Shown: positions 22,820 to 33,690 of the stretch, in pieces
Numbering within the stretch: position 1 is the first letter of the stretch
Layout: every line of letters starts with the position of its first letter
DNA from: Gnetum montanum
Lineage: Eukaryota; Streptophyta; Gnetopsida; Gnetales; Gnetaceae
Assembly: GCA_015680685.1 (NCBI GenBank)
Contig: MNCI01011534.1
Span: forward strand, 378,765-442,764
Length of the DNA: 64,000 nucleotides
Direction of reading: 5' to 3'
Notes under the pieces: generated by a model
What the model was told of the DNA's origin: nothing
What the model saw: only the letters and a program-made list of their open reading frames with translations
The model's database searches: none
Program-made: the position numbers and the translations under genes

Positions 22820-23198
22820 TGTGGAATATGATGACTAGATGTTCCACAATAGAATTAGATAGATCTCATCCATTAATCTATTTTAAATAAGATCATATCC
22901 TATTCATGTAATTCTTATCCAATCCATGTTTAGGACATCCCATATTAAGAAGATCCTTAAATATGATGATAAGGATCATCCCCATGATTTCTGAGATTCA
23001 TACCTATCTATCCAAATCTATTCTTGGGAGATCAAGACCTATATAATTGTAGCAGCACATATTCATTCATAATAGAAGAAATAATAGAATAGAAGACATA
23101 TAGAAGCTAGAAAGTTTAACAAGAGTGTGCTTGTTCTAACAAAGTTCTTTATTTCCTTTAAACTTAGTTTGTAGATCCAGGGCCCTTTAGACTTTTCA
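22820..23198 (+). repeat. 5' LTR of the copia element
   Basis: It starts TGTGGAATATGATG and ends GACTTTTCA. The first 29 bases form a dyad, TGTGGAA...TTCCACA. CTATATAATTGTAG near 23039 is the likely TATA region. Confidence 0.92.
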
Positions 23199-23200
23199 TT

Positions 23201-23215
23201 TGGTATCGGAGTAGG
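23201..23215 (+). promoter_or_regulatory. Primer-binding site, initiator tRNA-Met type
   Basis: TGGTATCGGAGTAGG lies two bases after the 5' LTR end and differs at two positions from the usual plant copia site complementary to initiator tRNA-Met. Confidence 0.85.
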
Positions 23216-23249
23216 TTAGCTCAGATTCTTGACAACAAATCTCTCTAGG

Positions 23250-24170
23250 ATGGCCCAAAATCATGGATCCGTGTCTCTCTAAGTTCCTATCTTCAACAAA
23301 GAGAATTATGAATATTGGGTAATCAAGATGAAGACATTTTTGATCTCACAAGATCTTTGGGATCTTGTTGAAAATGGATTCCAAGATGTTGATCAAGCAA
23401 CATTTCAATCCTTAAAGGAAGATGAAAAGAACAAATTTAAGGAGCTTCGTAAGAAAGATGCAAAAGAATTATTCATCATTCAATCTAGGTTAGATTTGAC
23501 ATTCTTTTCCAAAATTTTCATGCAACAAACTAGTAAAGTTGCATGGGATGCAGTGGAGATTGCATACAAGGGATCATTAAAATTTTTTGCTGTCAAGTTA
23601 CAAGTTTTAAGAAAAGATTTTGAATCTTTGCGCATGCTAGATTCAAAAAATATTGATCAATACATTAGCTGATTTCAACAAGTTCGAAATGGACTTGAAT
23701 CTTGTGGAGAAATTCTTGAGGAAAGGCATGCTATTGAAAAGATCCTTCGAAGTGTAACCAGATGATATGATCCTATTGTTGTGGCTATTGGAGAAGCAAG
23801 AGATCTTGATAAGATGACCATGGTTGAGCTCGTAGGAAGCTTAAGGACATACAAGTAAGGAATTGTTGATCATGAGGATTCAACAGCAAATGCATTTCAA
23901 GCACAATTTTAGAGGACATCCAATCAAAATCAAAATCAACTTCAAAGATCCTCAAGTGGATCCTCATACAAATGACATGAATGTAGTCATGGTAGATCTG
24001 GAGGTCGTGGTCATGGAAGATCAAATCAATCAAAGAAAAGTAAGCATTGTGATTTCTGTGGTACCAACATCCACAATACTCTTGAATGTTGGTCAAGTAA
24101 GAAGTATGAAAAGAAGGGAAAAGAAAAAATCATAGAACATGAAGATCAACAAAAAGGTGAGAAATTATTT
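23250..24170 (+). pseudogene. Copia Gag region
   Basis: An ATG at 23250 opens MAQNHGSVSL followed by a stop. The frame then goes on as VPIFNKENYEYWVIKMKTFL (23284 onward) and the open stretch 23328-23672 (DLWDLVENGF...LKEDEKNKFKELRKKDAKEL), the usual UBN2-like copia gag core. After further stops a zinc knuckle CDFCGTNIHNTLEC (CX2CX4HX4C, about 24045-24086) is preserved. Role: capsid protein and RNA binding. Confidence 0.85.
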
Positions 24171-24197
24171 TACATTAAAAAGAAGGAAGATCAACTC

Positions 24198-24452
24198 TTG
24201 ATCTCTACAAAGGTACCAGATGCTACCAACAACAACAACATTTGGTATGTTGATAGTGGGTGTAGCAATCATATGATAGGAAATGAGAAATTGTTCTCAA
24301 GCTTGGAAAAATATGATGGAAAGGTAACTATAGATAATGGGAAGAAGTTAACCATTGCTAGGATTGGATCACTTGCCTTCACAACAACTCAAGGTAAAAA
24401 TATGGTATTTCCCATATCTATTTTCTTCCAGATCTTTCAAAGAATTTATTAA
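24198..24452 (+). pseudogene. Copia aspartic protease
   Basis: The frame contains IWYVDSGCSNHMIGNEKLF with an intact DSG active site, then GKKLTIARIGSLAF. This matches the gag-proximal protease of Ty1/copia. The following sequence (SLKNLLNVGQLCRNGY-like, about 24430-24480) is in another frame, so a frameshift is present near 24430. Confidence 0.85.
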
Positions 24453-24584
24453 ATGTGGGGCAATTATGTCGCAATGGGTATCATGTTGAATTTGAAAAAA
24501 ATGTTTGTAAAATTTCTAAGGCTAATGATGATAAAGATATTTCCATTATCCCTATAAGCAAGAACCAAATGTACAAGTTACAAG

Positions 24585-25545
24585 ATGCAAAAGGATGTTC
24601 ATTGTCTTAATGTCATTGAAGACATAGCATGGTTATGGCATGCTCGATTAGGACATGTCAACTTTGACTCAATAGACTGCATGCAAAAAGGAGAAATTAT
24701 AAGAGGTATGCCAAAATTTTCTTTGCGAGATAATCATGATTGTGACATATGTCAACTAGGAAAAATTACAAGGTTACCATTTCCTAGAAAAGAACATAAA
24801 TCTCAAGAAAAATTAGATCTAGTTCATATGGATTTATGTAGTCCTATGAAAACATTGAGCCTAGGTAAAAACCAATATATATTAATCATAGTGGATGATT
24901 TTTCACAATTTTCTTAGGGGTATTTTATGAAATTAAAAGATCAAACATTGGGATTTTTTAAAGAATTCAAGGTGGAAGTAGAAAATCAAAGTGGTAATTC
25001 CATTAAGAAAATTCGGATAGATTGTGGTGGTGAATTTTTATCAATTGAATTTGATGAATTTTGCAAGAAAAGTGGGATTATTCATCAAACTACCACATCA
25101 TTTACACATCAACAAAATGGCATTGCTAAGAAAAAAAATAGAATAGTGGTTGAAATGACAAGGTGTCTACTTCAAATGTTAGGTTTGGAGAATAAATTTT
25201 GGGTAGAAGCTTGTGCACCATCAATTTATCTTTTACATAGGGTGCCATCAAAATCAACACTCCATATGAACTATGGAATGGATATTCACCCAATATCTCT
25301 CATGTAAAAATTTTTGGTTCACCTTGCTATGTGCAAATCCTTGCACAAAACCAAAAAAAAAAAAATTAGATGAGAAAGCTATCCCTTGTATTTTTCTTGG
25401 TTATGCCCAAAATACAAAAGCCTACAAATGTTATGATGAAAAAGATAAAAGAGTAATTGATTCACATGATGTCCATTTTAGTGAATTTGAAGGCAAACAA
25501 TGTGGAAGACAATGTATGGAACCAAGGCCAAATCAAAAACCATAA
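24585..25545 (+). pseudogene. Copia integrase (GAG-pre-integrase and rve core)
   Basis: An HHCC zinc domain is readable: WHARLGHVNFDS...CDICQLGK (24630-24760). The core follows with LVHMDLCSPM, then a TAG at about 24916 where Trp is expected, then IRIDCGGEFLSIEFDEF and HQQNGIAKKKNRIVVEMTRC. The first two catalytic acidic residues are in place. The glutamate expected in the last block is Lys (AKKKNR), so the core would be dead even without stops. The C-terminal part (IPCIFLGYAQNTKAYKCY, 25380-25440) ends at a stop at about 25545. Confidence 0.9.
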
Positions 25546-26620
25546 AAAAGTATTTTTGATGCCAACGTGGGATAGCAAAATCGTATTTCTTGTGCCAAGA
25601 AAAAAATATAGGCTTCAAACCACCTTGGGAAAATTTCCTCATCTGTTGTGAATTTTTTTCCTTTTTCTGCTACACATTCTTTGCAAATTGGTGGGACCAC
25701 ATTAGATAAAAATAGCAAGCAACAAGGAATCATGTAGACTTTTAAAGTGCCATCATCTGTCGCTATGCCTAGAAAACCATATAATGACATAATCCAACAA
25801 AACCAATTCAACATGTCAAGGCCTCACAACTACCACAGGATCCATGCTTCCATCAGCTCTTATTCAATGGTCAATCACCAACCCATTAATCTGCTCTACC
25901 CAATTCACCTGTCTAGGTGTTGCATACAATCGGTGGACAATTTTTCTAAGAACAACTGTAGCCATGGGGGAACAAACATACCTATTGTTGCTGCCAACTT
26001 TGATGGAAACATGCCTATTGCTACTGCCAACTCCAATGAAATCATGCATGCTACTACCAATTCTAGACATGGATCCATGTCAATAATAAACCAACAACTA
26101 ACACATCATACACAACCTTGGCATGGTCATCCAGGTGATGTTTTTTCTAATTTTTTTGCTACATGTATATCAATGTCTTTATCCCTTGCTATTTTTCAGC
26201 AAAATGAAGATCAAATATTCACACATGATCATTGGCCACTCGTAATCCATTATTTTCCAACTGCCCAAACACAACATTTTCCATCTTGGCCTCAATACCC
26301 CAATTGTACCATGGCTGATCATTTTTTCCCACATTTTTTGGGATCAATTCCACCTGAAACTATTTTTACCACCACTCCACATTGGGATAAATATTAGAAT
26401 ATTTCAATGGCCAATGCATTGTAGCACCATCATCAACTTTCATTTCCTCTTCAAGGACAAACCTCTACAACGATGCCCTCTCAAATCATTCCATCTGATA
26501 CACCTTCTACCTAAAAAATGTCCACCTCTTGGAAAATTCCACTCACCTCTTGGCTAGCTCAATATCATCCAGCCTCCAACATGCTGGATACAAATTTTAC
26601 ATAGCGCATGACACAAAGTC
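25546..26620 (+). pseudogene. Long integrase-RT linker of the copia polyprotein
   Basis: The frame of the integrase C-terminus and of the RT continues through this kilobase with scattered stops. It includes an uninterrupted 216-codon stretch (25747-26397) rich in His, Asn, Thr, Ser, Gln and Pro. It has no recognised domain. The shared frame on both sides argues that it is genuine polyprotein, not an insertion. Confidence 0.6.
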
Positions 26621-28150
26621 ATATTCGTGGAGACACTACATCACCAACCCAGGATGTGGAATCTATTGAAAATTCTCTCTTCACTATGATGGATGATGAA
26701 TTTTTTGCACTACTTATAGTAATGGAGGGAAGTGATGATGGTTTAATGGAACCATCCACAGTCATCGAAGCTATGCTAGATAATCGTTGGATTGATTCCA
26801 TGGAGAAAGAGCTACATCAAATTAATGAAAACAACACTTGGAGCCTAGTTCCTTGTCTATCTGGTAAGCTTGTTATCGATTTAAAATGGATATTTAAACT
26901 TAAGAGAAATCAATATGGTGAAATAAAAAAATTCAAAGCTCACCTAGTTGCCAAAGGCTATCTTGAATAGCAAGGTAGAGACTTTGATGATAACTTTGCT
27001 CATGTTTCACAGATGGAATTCGTGAGAATCTTTCTTGCCATTGCCACACAAGTTAGCTATTTGGTTTATCAACTGGATGTGGCTTCTACATTTCTTAATG
27101 GAGTTCTTAATGAGGAAGTTTACGTGGAATAACCACTAAGCTTCATTGATGAAGAAAAACAAAATCATATTTACAAGTTCCATAAAGCATTATACAGGCT
27201 CAAGAAAGCTCCACGTGCATGGTACACATGTATTCACGCATTTTTCATGCAAGAAGGCTTCACCAATCTTCAATCCCAAACAACAATATACAAAAAGGTA
27301 TTTGGAGATGATTTCATTTGTGTTTGTTTATATGTAGATGATTTAATCTATTTTTCATCTACAATTACATTAGGAAAAAATTTTCGTAATGCTATGAAAA
27401 AGAAATTCAAAATGTTTGATTTAGGGAAGATGTCATATTTTCAAGTTATCCAAAGAACAAAATCAATTTCCATATGCCAAATGAAATTTGCTCGATCCTT
27501 AATTGAGAAATTTGGCATGAGTAATTGTAATCCTTTAGACACACCACTTGCCCTTAGTACAAAACTTACCAAGGATGACAAATCCCCATTTGTCAACCCT
27601 TCACTATATAGATCCCTATTTGGTAGTTTAATGTATCTCTCCAATACTCGTCCAAATATCCAATATGTTGTAAACTACCTTTCTCGGTTCATGCAAGATC
27701 TGCATGAATCACATTGGAAATTTGCAAAATAGGTATTGCGATACTTGAGAACTATAACAGATTTTGGGATCACATTTCATCGACATACAAATTTCAAGAT
27801 ATGGGGATACACTGATGCAAAATGGGGAGGTGACCTCGAAGATCGAAAATCAACTTCTAGTTTTTGTTTCTTCTTCGGTCCATCACTTATCTCATGGGGA
27901 TCAAAGAAGCAATCTACAGTTGCCCTCTCAATAGCTAAAGTAGAATACATTGTTGCATCAAATGCTACTACTCAGGCCATATGGATCCACTCCATCTTCA
28001 TCGAAATGGGATATACACTCAAATCTCCCATTTGCTTATACTATGATAACACAAGTGCTATTGCGATGGCTCATAATCCTGTTCATCATGGGCGTTCCAA
28101 GCACATAGATATCAAGCATCACCATCTCAGAAGCTTGATCTAAGATAACA
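26621..28150 (+). pseudogene. Copia reverse transcriptase and RNase H
   Basis: RT begins with DNRWIDSMEKELHQINENNTW, then WIFKLKRNQYGEIKKFKAHL, YQLDVASTFLNGVLNEEVYV, ALYRLKKAPRAWY, and the catalytic YVDDLIYFS (27330-27358). RNase H follows with YTDAKWGGDLEDRKSTS, ISWGSKKQSTVALSIAKVEY (one of the usual acidic positions is altered) and HHGRSKHIDIKHHHLR. Stops at 26970, 27132, 27732 and 28143 interrupt it; several are TAG or TAA where Gln would fit. Confidence 0.92.
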
Positions 28151-28246
28151 TGCTCAACATAGAACATTGTGCAACTAAAGCACAAATGGTAGACATCTTT
28201 ACTAAGATTTTGAGCTATGAAAAGTTTGAGTGGAAACTATTATCAT

Positions 28247-28262
28247 CAGGGGGGGCGGCGGT
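28247..28262 (+). promoter_or_regulatory. Copia polypurine tract
   Basis: CAGGGGGGGCGGCGGT lies directly before the 3' LTR. It is G-rich and interrupted by pyrimidines. Confidence 0.65.
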
Positions 28263-28641
28263 TGTGGAATATGATGACTAGATGTTCCACAATAGAATTA
28301 GATAGATCTCATCCATTAATTTATTTTAAATAAGATAAGATCGTATTCATGTAATTCTTATCCAATCCATGTTTAGGACATCCCATATTAAGAAGATCCT
28401 TAAATATGATGATAAGAACCATCCCCATGATTTCTGAGATTCATACTTATCTCTCCAAATCTATTCTTGGGAGATCAAGGTCTATATAATTGTAGCAGCA
28501 CATATTCATTCATAATAGAAGAAATAATAGAACAGAAGACATATAGAAGTTAGAAAGTTTAACAAGAGTGTGCTTGTTCTAACAAAGTTATTTATTTCCT
28601 TTAAGCTTAGTTTGTAGATCCATGGCCCTTTAGACTCTTCA
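28263..28641 (+). repeat. 3' LTR of the copia element
   Basis: 379 bp, the same length as the 5' LTR, TGTGGAATATG to GACTCTTCA. It is followed by the CCCCA duplication. Confidence 0.92.
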
Positions 28642-28646
28642 CCCCA

Positions 28647-28906
28647 TGGTCCCTTAATTTATCATTTTTGGTTTTTGAGGAGGCCTTAGGCCTTGAGGCC
28701 TCCCCTAGCTCAAGACTTATGTCATCTCCTCCAAGATTGTTTGCCTTAGGTGAATGTAGTCTTTGAGTGTCATCAAGGTGATCATGATCATAAGAAACCC
28801 CTGCATAAGGTTGATCACTCCAATCTTCTTCATCGTATATCTCGTTAGTTCTCCAATGAATTTGTTTGCTATACAGTGCATTGTCACTTTTACGTGAGAG
28901 AGACAT
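28647..28906 (-). pseudogene. N-terminus of the element B Gag, cut off by the copia insertion
   Basis: The minus strand opens with MSLSRKSDNALYSKQIHWR at 28906 and stays open to the insertion point, rich in Asp, Ser, His and Lys. Across the excised copia the frame continues into 22814. The ATG lies about 80 bp downstream of the primer-binding site, fitting a short leader. This part carries no stop codon, so the piece was open when the copia landed. Confidence 0.8.
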
Positions 28907-28985
28907 TGTTCATGTTTTATGGTGTGTGTGATTTAATAGTTTTTGAAAGATATATTGTTAATACCTAACTAATCTAGATAACTAG

Positions 28986-29009
28986 CACCATCCTTGGCAA
29001 CAATGCTAA
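28986..29009 (-). promoter_or_regulatory. Primer-binding site of element B
   Basis: On the minus strand, TTAGCATTGTTGCCAAGGAT follows the LTR end CTCATCA. It is related to the tRNA-Asp-type site of element A, with changes mostly at former CpG positions. Confidence 0.65.
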
Positions 29010-29908
29010 TGATGAGTGGCGAGGTATCCCTATGCTCAACCATACAAATCACAAGCATTCATGCATGATCCGGTCAAATTTTATGGATGGGACTAGTTGT
29101 GGGATCTAGATCATTATGCTTTGATGGTAGTTTGCTATCTTCCCACATGGACTAGTGGTAGCTTTGTCATGTATGGTTTAGTCCAAAGTGAGACATATGA
29201 TGTGGTTCCTAATTCTATGCTATGCTACTCCTGATGATAGAAAGAGATAAATTGATTAACTAATGAATAATGGAAAACAAAGTCTAAATTAGCCTAAGGT
29301 GATGGTATCTGCTATTAATCATCTGTACACATCTTAGACTTCATTAGTTGTGCCAAACAATACACCTCTAGGTGACCAAATATTTACACTTAAACACTCG
29401 TGATTAAGGCATACACATTTCGCTTAACAACAAGAACAGTAAATAACAATAAATGGAAATTTTTAGCTATAGAAAGCATTAAATAATTAAAATAATAATA
29501 TTAATTTAAGAGGATGCTGCCATGATAGAAGTAATCTCGATCTTTATTGGAAGTCATGTACCATGCCCAAGTGCATCACACTCAAACAAAGGTGTCATAC
29601 GATTACAAAAATCACTCTATGAGCATGCATTGGAAATATTCTAACTTTGAAGAAAACAAACTACAAGAGCTCTACTACTTTGATTGACAAACTATATGGA
29701 AATCATCAGCTCAAGCTCTATATTTATAGATCGAAGTTTACCCTGCAATGTTGAATATTTGACATTGCATCCTGGCTCTAATGTCACATACGTGATGTTG
29801 GGTACCCAAGATCAAGGCTCCAATGTTGGGGCACTAATACAAGGCTTTGATGTCAAGGCTCCAATGTCAAGGCTCTGATGTCAAGGCTAGGTAAAACATG
29901 ACTCATCA
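29010..29908 (-). repeat. 5' LTR of element B
   Basis: 899 bp. It is 41 bp longer than the 3' LTR, mainly because the U3 part (29745-29900) holds extra copies of an AAGGCT(C/T)(C/T)AATGT(C/T)-like module. On the minus strand, CTATAAATATAG is near 29720. Confidence 0.9.
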
Positions 29909-30253
29909 AGTAGCTACATAAGTCCAAGACATGAATGGTAGACTAGGAGCAGATGTCCATTTCATTAGGCTAAGATAGGTTTATGTTTTCTTAGTTAACT
30001 AGACTTAAACTTTTATTAAATCATGTTTACTTTAGGAGCACTTAAGAGCCCATCAACATCAGTTAATCATATGCTTCACTAAGAGCTAAACCATACACTT
30101 AAACTTCACTAGCTCAATGTGGGAAGATAGTGATCTCAAACTTAACATTAATTTCTAGCATAATAACATTGTCCATTTGTGGATTACGATCTGGTCACAC
30201 AATGACACTCATGAATTGTATGGTAGAGTGTTAGGATATTCCATAGCTCATCA
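29909..30253 (+). repeat. Right part of the older family-G LTR split by element B
   Basis: It begins with the AGTAG duplication and ends GCTCATCA at 30253, preceded by the family block read as CAATGACACTCATGAATTG. Confidence 0.75.
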
Positions 30254-30471
30254 ACAAGCCTCAAAAACATCCTTTCTTTAGGATGGTTTCCACATGTGTA
30301 ACTAGAACTCATAGATCTATTAGCTTATGAAGACCAACACAAGGCAAATCTGGTGTAATCCTCTTTCTCATAAAAATAATGTCTTCAAGTCTTATGCAAA
30401 ATTCAACAACCATCACCACTCCAACACAAAACATACAAGATGAACATACCACTATGAAGAGATAAAAAATT
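30254..30471. other. No gene seen
   Basis: AT-rich; the minus-strand open frames (30309-30588) encode hydrophobic peptides without recognisable relatives. Confidence 0.4.
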
Positions 30472-31241
30472 CCATGCATTAGTAATAATGATAAAGGATG
30501 CACTTGTCGGATAAAAGTTCAAAGGATTAACACAATCCCTATAACAATCCATAACAAACTTGAGAAATAAGTATGTGTGCAAAACCATATCTACACAATA
30601 GCCACTAAACCAAAAGACACCTAATGGCTAGAGAATTAGAATACCAAATTATCTAAAAGATGTATGAAAACATCCAACACACTTATGAGTTCTTGTCCTA
30701 AGAAAATGAACCAAATAGAGAACTTAGAAAAGGACATTTTACACTCTAACTATACACTAGAAGAAAATATTAAATAAAGAGATCCAATAACTAAATAGAA
30801 AATGAAAAAGGAAACATATCTAGACCCTCTAAAAATAAAACACCTTAGAGTCCAGCTGAATATATATCTCCAAATGATCAAAATTTGATTATCATCAATG
30901 TTAAATATGCTAACAAGTGAAAACTTAAATCATTAAAGATGATAAATGGAAAACTTATGGTGTATAACCAAGGGAATGTGTAGTCCATTCTTTGAATTCT
31001 CACCCATGAGTTTAGTCATGGGGGAGATGCCTTATCTTGAATTAAGAACTGATAAGTGCATTGTCACTTTTCGTTTTATAGTTTTTTATCATTTTCCTAT
31101 TTCTTCAAAATTTTTTAATTCTTAATATGTTTTTTATTTTTTGTTATTTTATCTTTTCTTTACAGTTTTTTCTTTTCTTAGGTTATTTTCTTTATGTTTT
31201 GTGAATATTTACTATGTTTTTGTTAATAATGTTATGAGTCA
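30472..31241. repeat. Direct repeat, copy 1 (~770 bp)
   Basis: It aligns collinearly with 32282-33046, from ATGCATTAGTAATAATGATA to GTTATGAGTCA. It is non-coding and AT-rich. Each copy runs directly into a TGATG sequence. Confidence 0.75.
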
Positions 31242-31885
31242 TGATGAGCGGTAAGTGTTCCTTGTGCCCAACCATACAAATCATAAGCATGTATGCATGA
31301 TTCAATCAAATTCTGTGGATGGAAACAATGTAGTATTTAGATCATTAAGCATTGATTACAAGTTGCTACCTTCCAACTTAAACTAACAGTAGCTGTATCA
31401 TGTATAATTTAGTCTAAAGTGAGGCATATGATTATGATGTTGTTGGGGCCTTGAGCTAAATTAATAAATAACATAGAAATTAATTCTTTAATATAATTAA
31501 CAATAAAATTAAATCCTAAACTATCCTAAGGATGATGAGTGTTCATTCCAACTTCTTGTACACATCTTGAACTCATGTACCCACTACTAGGACTACCAAG
31601 TATTATGCTACCAGACAAATAAAGTAATAACACTAATAGGATTACCAAACAAATATGTGTTCATGTTTAAAATTGGTTGCTTTCATGTTACCAATTGATT
31701 AATTTGCATGAAAACATACATATTAAGTACATAAAAAGTAAATTGCATTATCAGAAAATCTATTCTAAGTCAAAGTGCTACAATGAATACAAATCAATCT
31801 TGATCTTATTATCATTCATGAAATATGTCCAGGCACAATGTAACTTGGATAAAATTCCACACAATTGACTCAAATCCATGTTGTG
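31242..31885 (-). repeat. LTR fragment, family G
   Basis: It starts TGATGAGCGGTAAGTG and follows the family for about 640 bp, then loses homology near 31885. There a short stretch resembling the opposite LTR strand (AGTGTAGCCAAACTCTTGCA) follows, so an inversion or nested joint is likely. Confidence 0.65.
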
Positions 31886-32281
31886 AGTACCATCTGATCA
31901 ATAGTGTAGCCAAACTCTTGCAGTTCTTACTCATAATTTTTCTCTATGACTTTCAAGTTGATTATAACTTTTTCATCCATCAATTCCCACATCTTATTTA
32001 TCCTTGCTTCAATCTCAATGATAGACTTCTATATTGGCAAGAACACTTATCAGCAAAAAGGGAAAATAGATGCAGTAGAAGAGGTTGCATACTCAGATTT
32101 AGAGGAGGATGGATTTGACAATTTATCAATATGAACATCTAAAGTACTATTTCCCAATTATGTTACAGCTACAAGAGTTTGGGACTTTTTCTTTAAATCC
32201 AAAGTTCTTGAAAAAGCAAATGTCTAGGAGATTTCCTAATTCACAAAATAATTATAGATAGTCTTACAACCAACACAAAAA

Positions 32282-33046
32282 CCCCATGCATTACTAATAA
32301 TGATAAAGGATGCAGTTGTGGGCTAAAAGTTCAAAGTGATAACATGATCCCTATTCCAATCCATAACAAATGTGAGGACTAAGTGTGTATGCAAAACCAT
32401 GTTTACACAATAGCCACTATACAAAAAGAGAAATAGTGACTAGAAAATAAGAATAATAAACCTTCCAAAAGATGCATGAAAACATCCAACATTCTCATCA
32501 ACTCTTGTCCTAAAAAAATGAACCAAATAGAGAACTTAGAAAAGGATATATTATACTTTGACTACACACTAAAAGAAATTGTTAAATAAGAAAACCTAAT
32601 AACTAAAATTGAAAAGTCATGAAAACATATTTGGACCCCCTAATAAGAAAACACCTTTTAATCTAACTAAATATATGTCTTAAAATAATCAAAATCTGAT
32701 TATCATCAATGTTAAATGTGCTAATAAGAGAAAACTTAAATCACTAGAGATGATAAATGGGAACTTTATGGTGTATAACCAAGGAAATTTACAATCCATT
32801 TTCCAAATGCTCACCCATGTGTTTAGTTGTGGAGGAGTTGCCTTATCTTGAATCAAAAACTGATTAGTGTATTTCCACTTTTCTCTTTACAATAATTTAT
32901 CATTTTTCTATTTCTTTAAAAATTTTAATTTTTAATACATTTTCCATTTCTTGTTATTTTTTTATAATTTTCTATTTTCTTGAGTCATTTCCTTTATTTT
33001 TTATGAATATTTACTATGTTTTTGTTAGTAATATTACTAGTCATGA
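32282..33046. repeat. Direct repeat, copy 2 (~770 bp)
   Basis: Partner of 30472-31241. It ends ACTAGTCA and is followed by TGATGTAGAAGTGAACACC, again like the start of a family-G LTR. Confidence 0.75.
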
Positions 33047-33402
33047 TGTAGAAGTGAACACCATGTGTTTAATCTTTGTCCTATGCTATCAAGAAAATTG
33101 GGTAAATAATTGTGTAAAGTAGTGAGACCAGATCATCCATCCCTCTAGTTTCTATAAACAAGAGGTCTTTATGATGAAATCAATACGGTTCTTTTCACAT
33201 GAAACTAAAATTAACTCATGATCATTATGCCTTCAACAAAAGGGGAAGGACCAAGAGAGAATGAAAAAGGGTGTGACATCAAGGGCATTTGTTGATTCAT
33301 TGCACTTTCTCTATGGGTCCTACTACTCAATGTATTGATATTATTACTCATGTTTTAATTTTGATGAAAGAATTTTCTTGAATAAGTATGGCCTTGCCAT
33401 GT
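33047..33402. other. No gene seen
   Basis: It begins with an LTR-like TGATG end; the rest is AT-rich without coding signal. Confidence 0.4.
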
Positions 33403-33690
33403 CACTGGAAAGACATGTTACCCATGCTTGAAGGTAGTTCTTTGGCAAGGAAAGCATAAGTCACTCATTAACTAATTCACAAAAGAAATTGATTTATGGA
33501 GTACCATTGGAAATACATATTACCCATGCCTAAAGGTAGGCTACTTCTAGGAATCCCAAAGTTCTCTTGGATAAGTCTCATTATGTGACTAGAAAGACAT
33601 GTTACCCATGCCTAAAGGTACTCCTTTGATGGGATTAGCATTGGCTATGGAGCTGGAAATACATGTTACCCATGCTTGAAGGCACCTCTC
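33403..33690. repeat. Four spaced copies of a ~30 bp motif
   Basis: CTGGAAAGACATGTTACCC plus ATGC(T/C)T(G/A)AAGGTA occurs with ACATG starting at 33413, 33515, 33597 and 33661. Spacings fall from 102 to 82 to 64 bp. Motif copies are better conserved than the spacers. Confidence 0.75.

Larger units (their letters stand above)
22820..28641 (+). mobile_element. Ty1/copia retrotransposon, complete but inactive, nested in gag of element B
   Basis: 379-bp LTRs at both ends, target duplication CCCCA (22815-22819 and 28642-28646), tRNA-iMet-type primer-binding site, polypurine tract, and Gag-PR-IN-RT-RNase H order typical of Ty1/copia. I count about 16 differences between the two LTRs, so the insertion is not new but is younger than element B. 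The polyprotein has stops or frameshifts in every domain. Removing it with one CCCCA rejoins the host gag in frame. Confidence 0.95.
17707..29908 (-). mobile_element. Element B: gag-only Ty3/gypsy-type LTR element, family G, with nested copia
   Basis: It is a complete insertion: LTRs at 29010-29908 (5') and 17707-18564 (3'), termini TGATGAG/CTCATCA, perfect 5-bp target duplication AGTAG (17702-17706 and 29909-29913), primer-binding site at 28986-29009 and polypurine tract at 18565-18573. Without the nested copia it is about 6.4 kb. The internal region encodes only a long Gag. No protease, RT, RNase H or integrase is seen on either strand outside the copia. It must have been mobilised by proteins of another element, like described terminal-repeat elements carrying gag alone. 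Confidence 0.88.

Noticed and set aside
25747-26397. Separate host gene inside the copia element
   Set aside because: It is in frame with the integrase and RT on both sides, so it is better explained as polyprotein linker.
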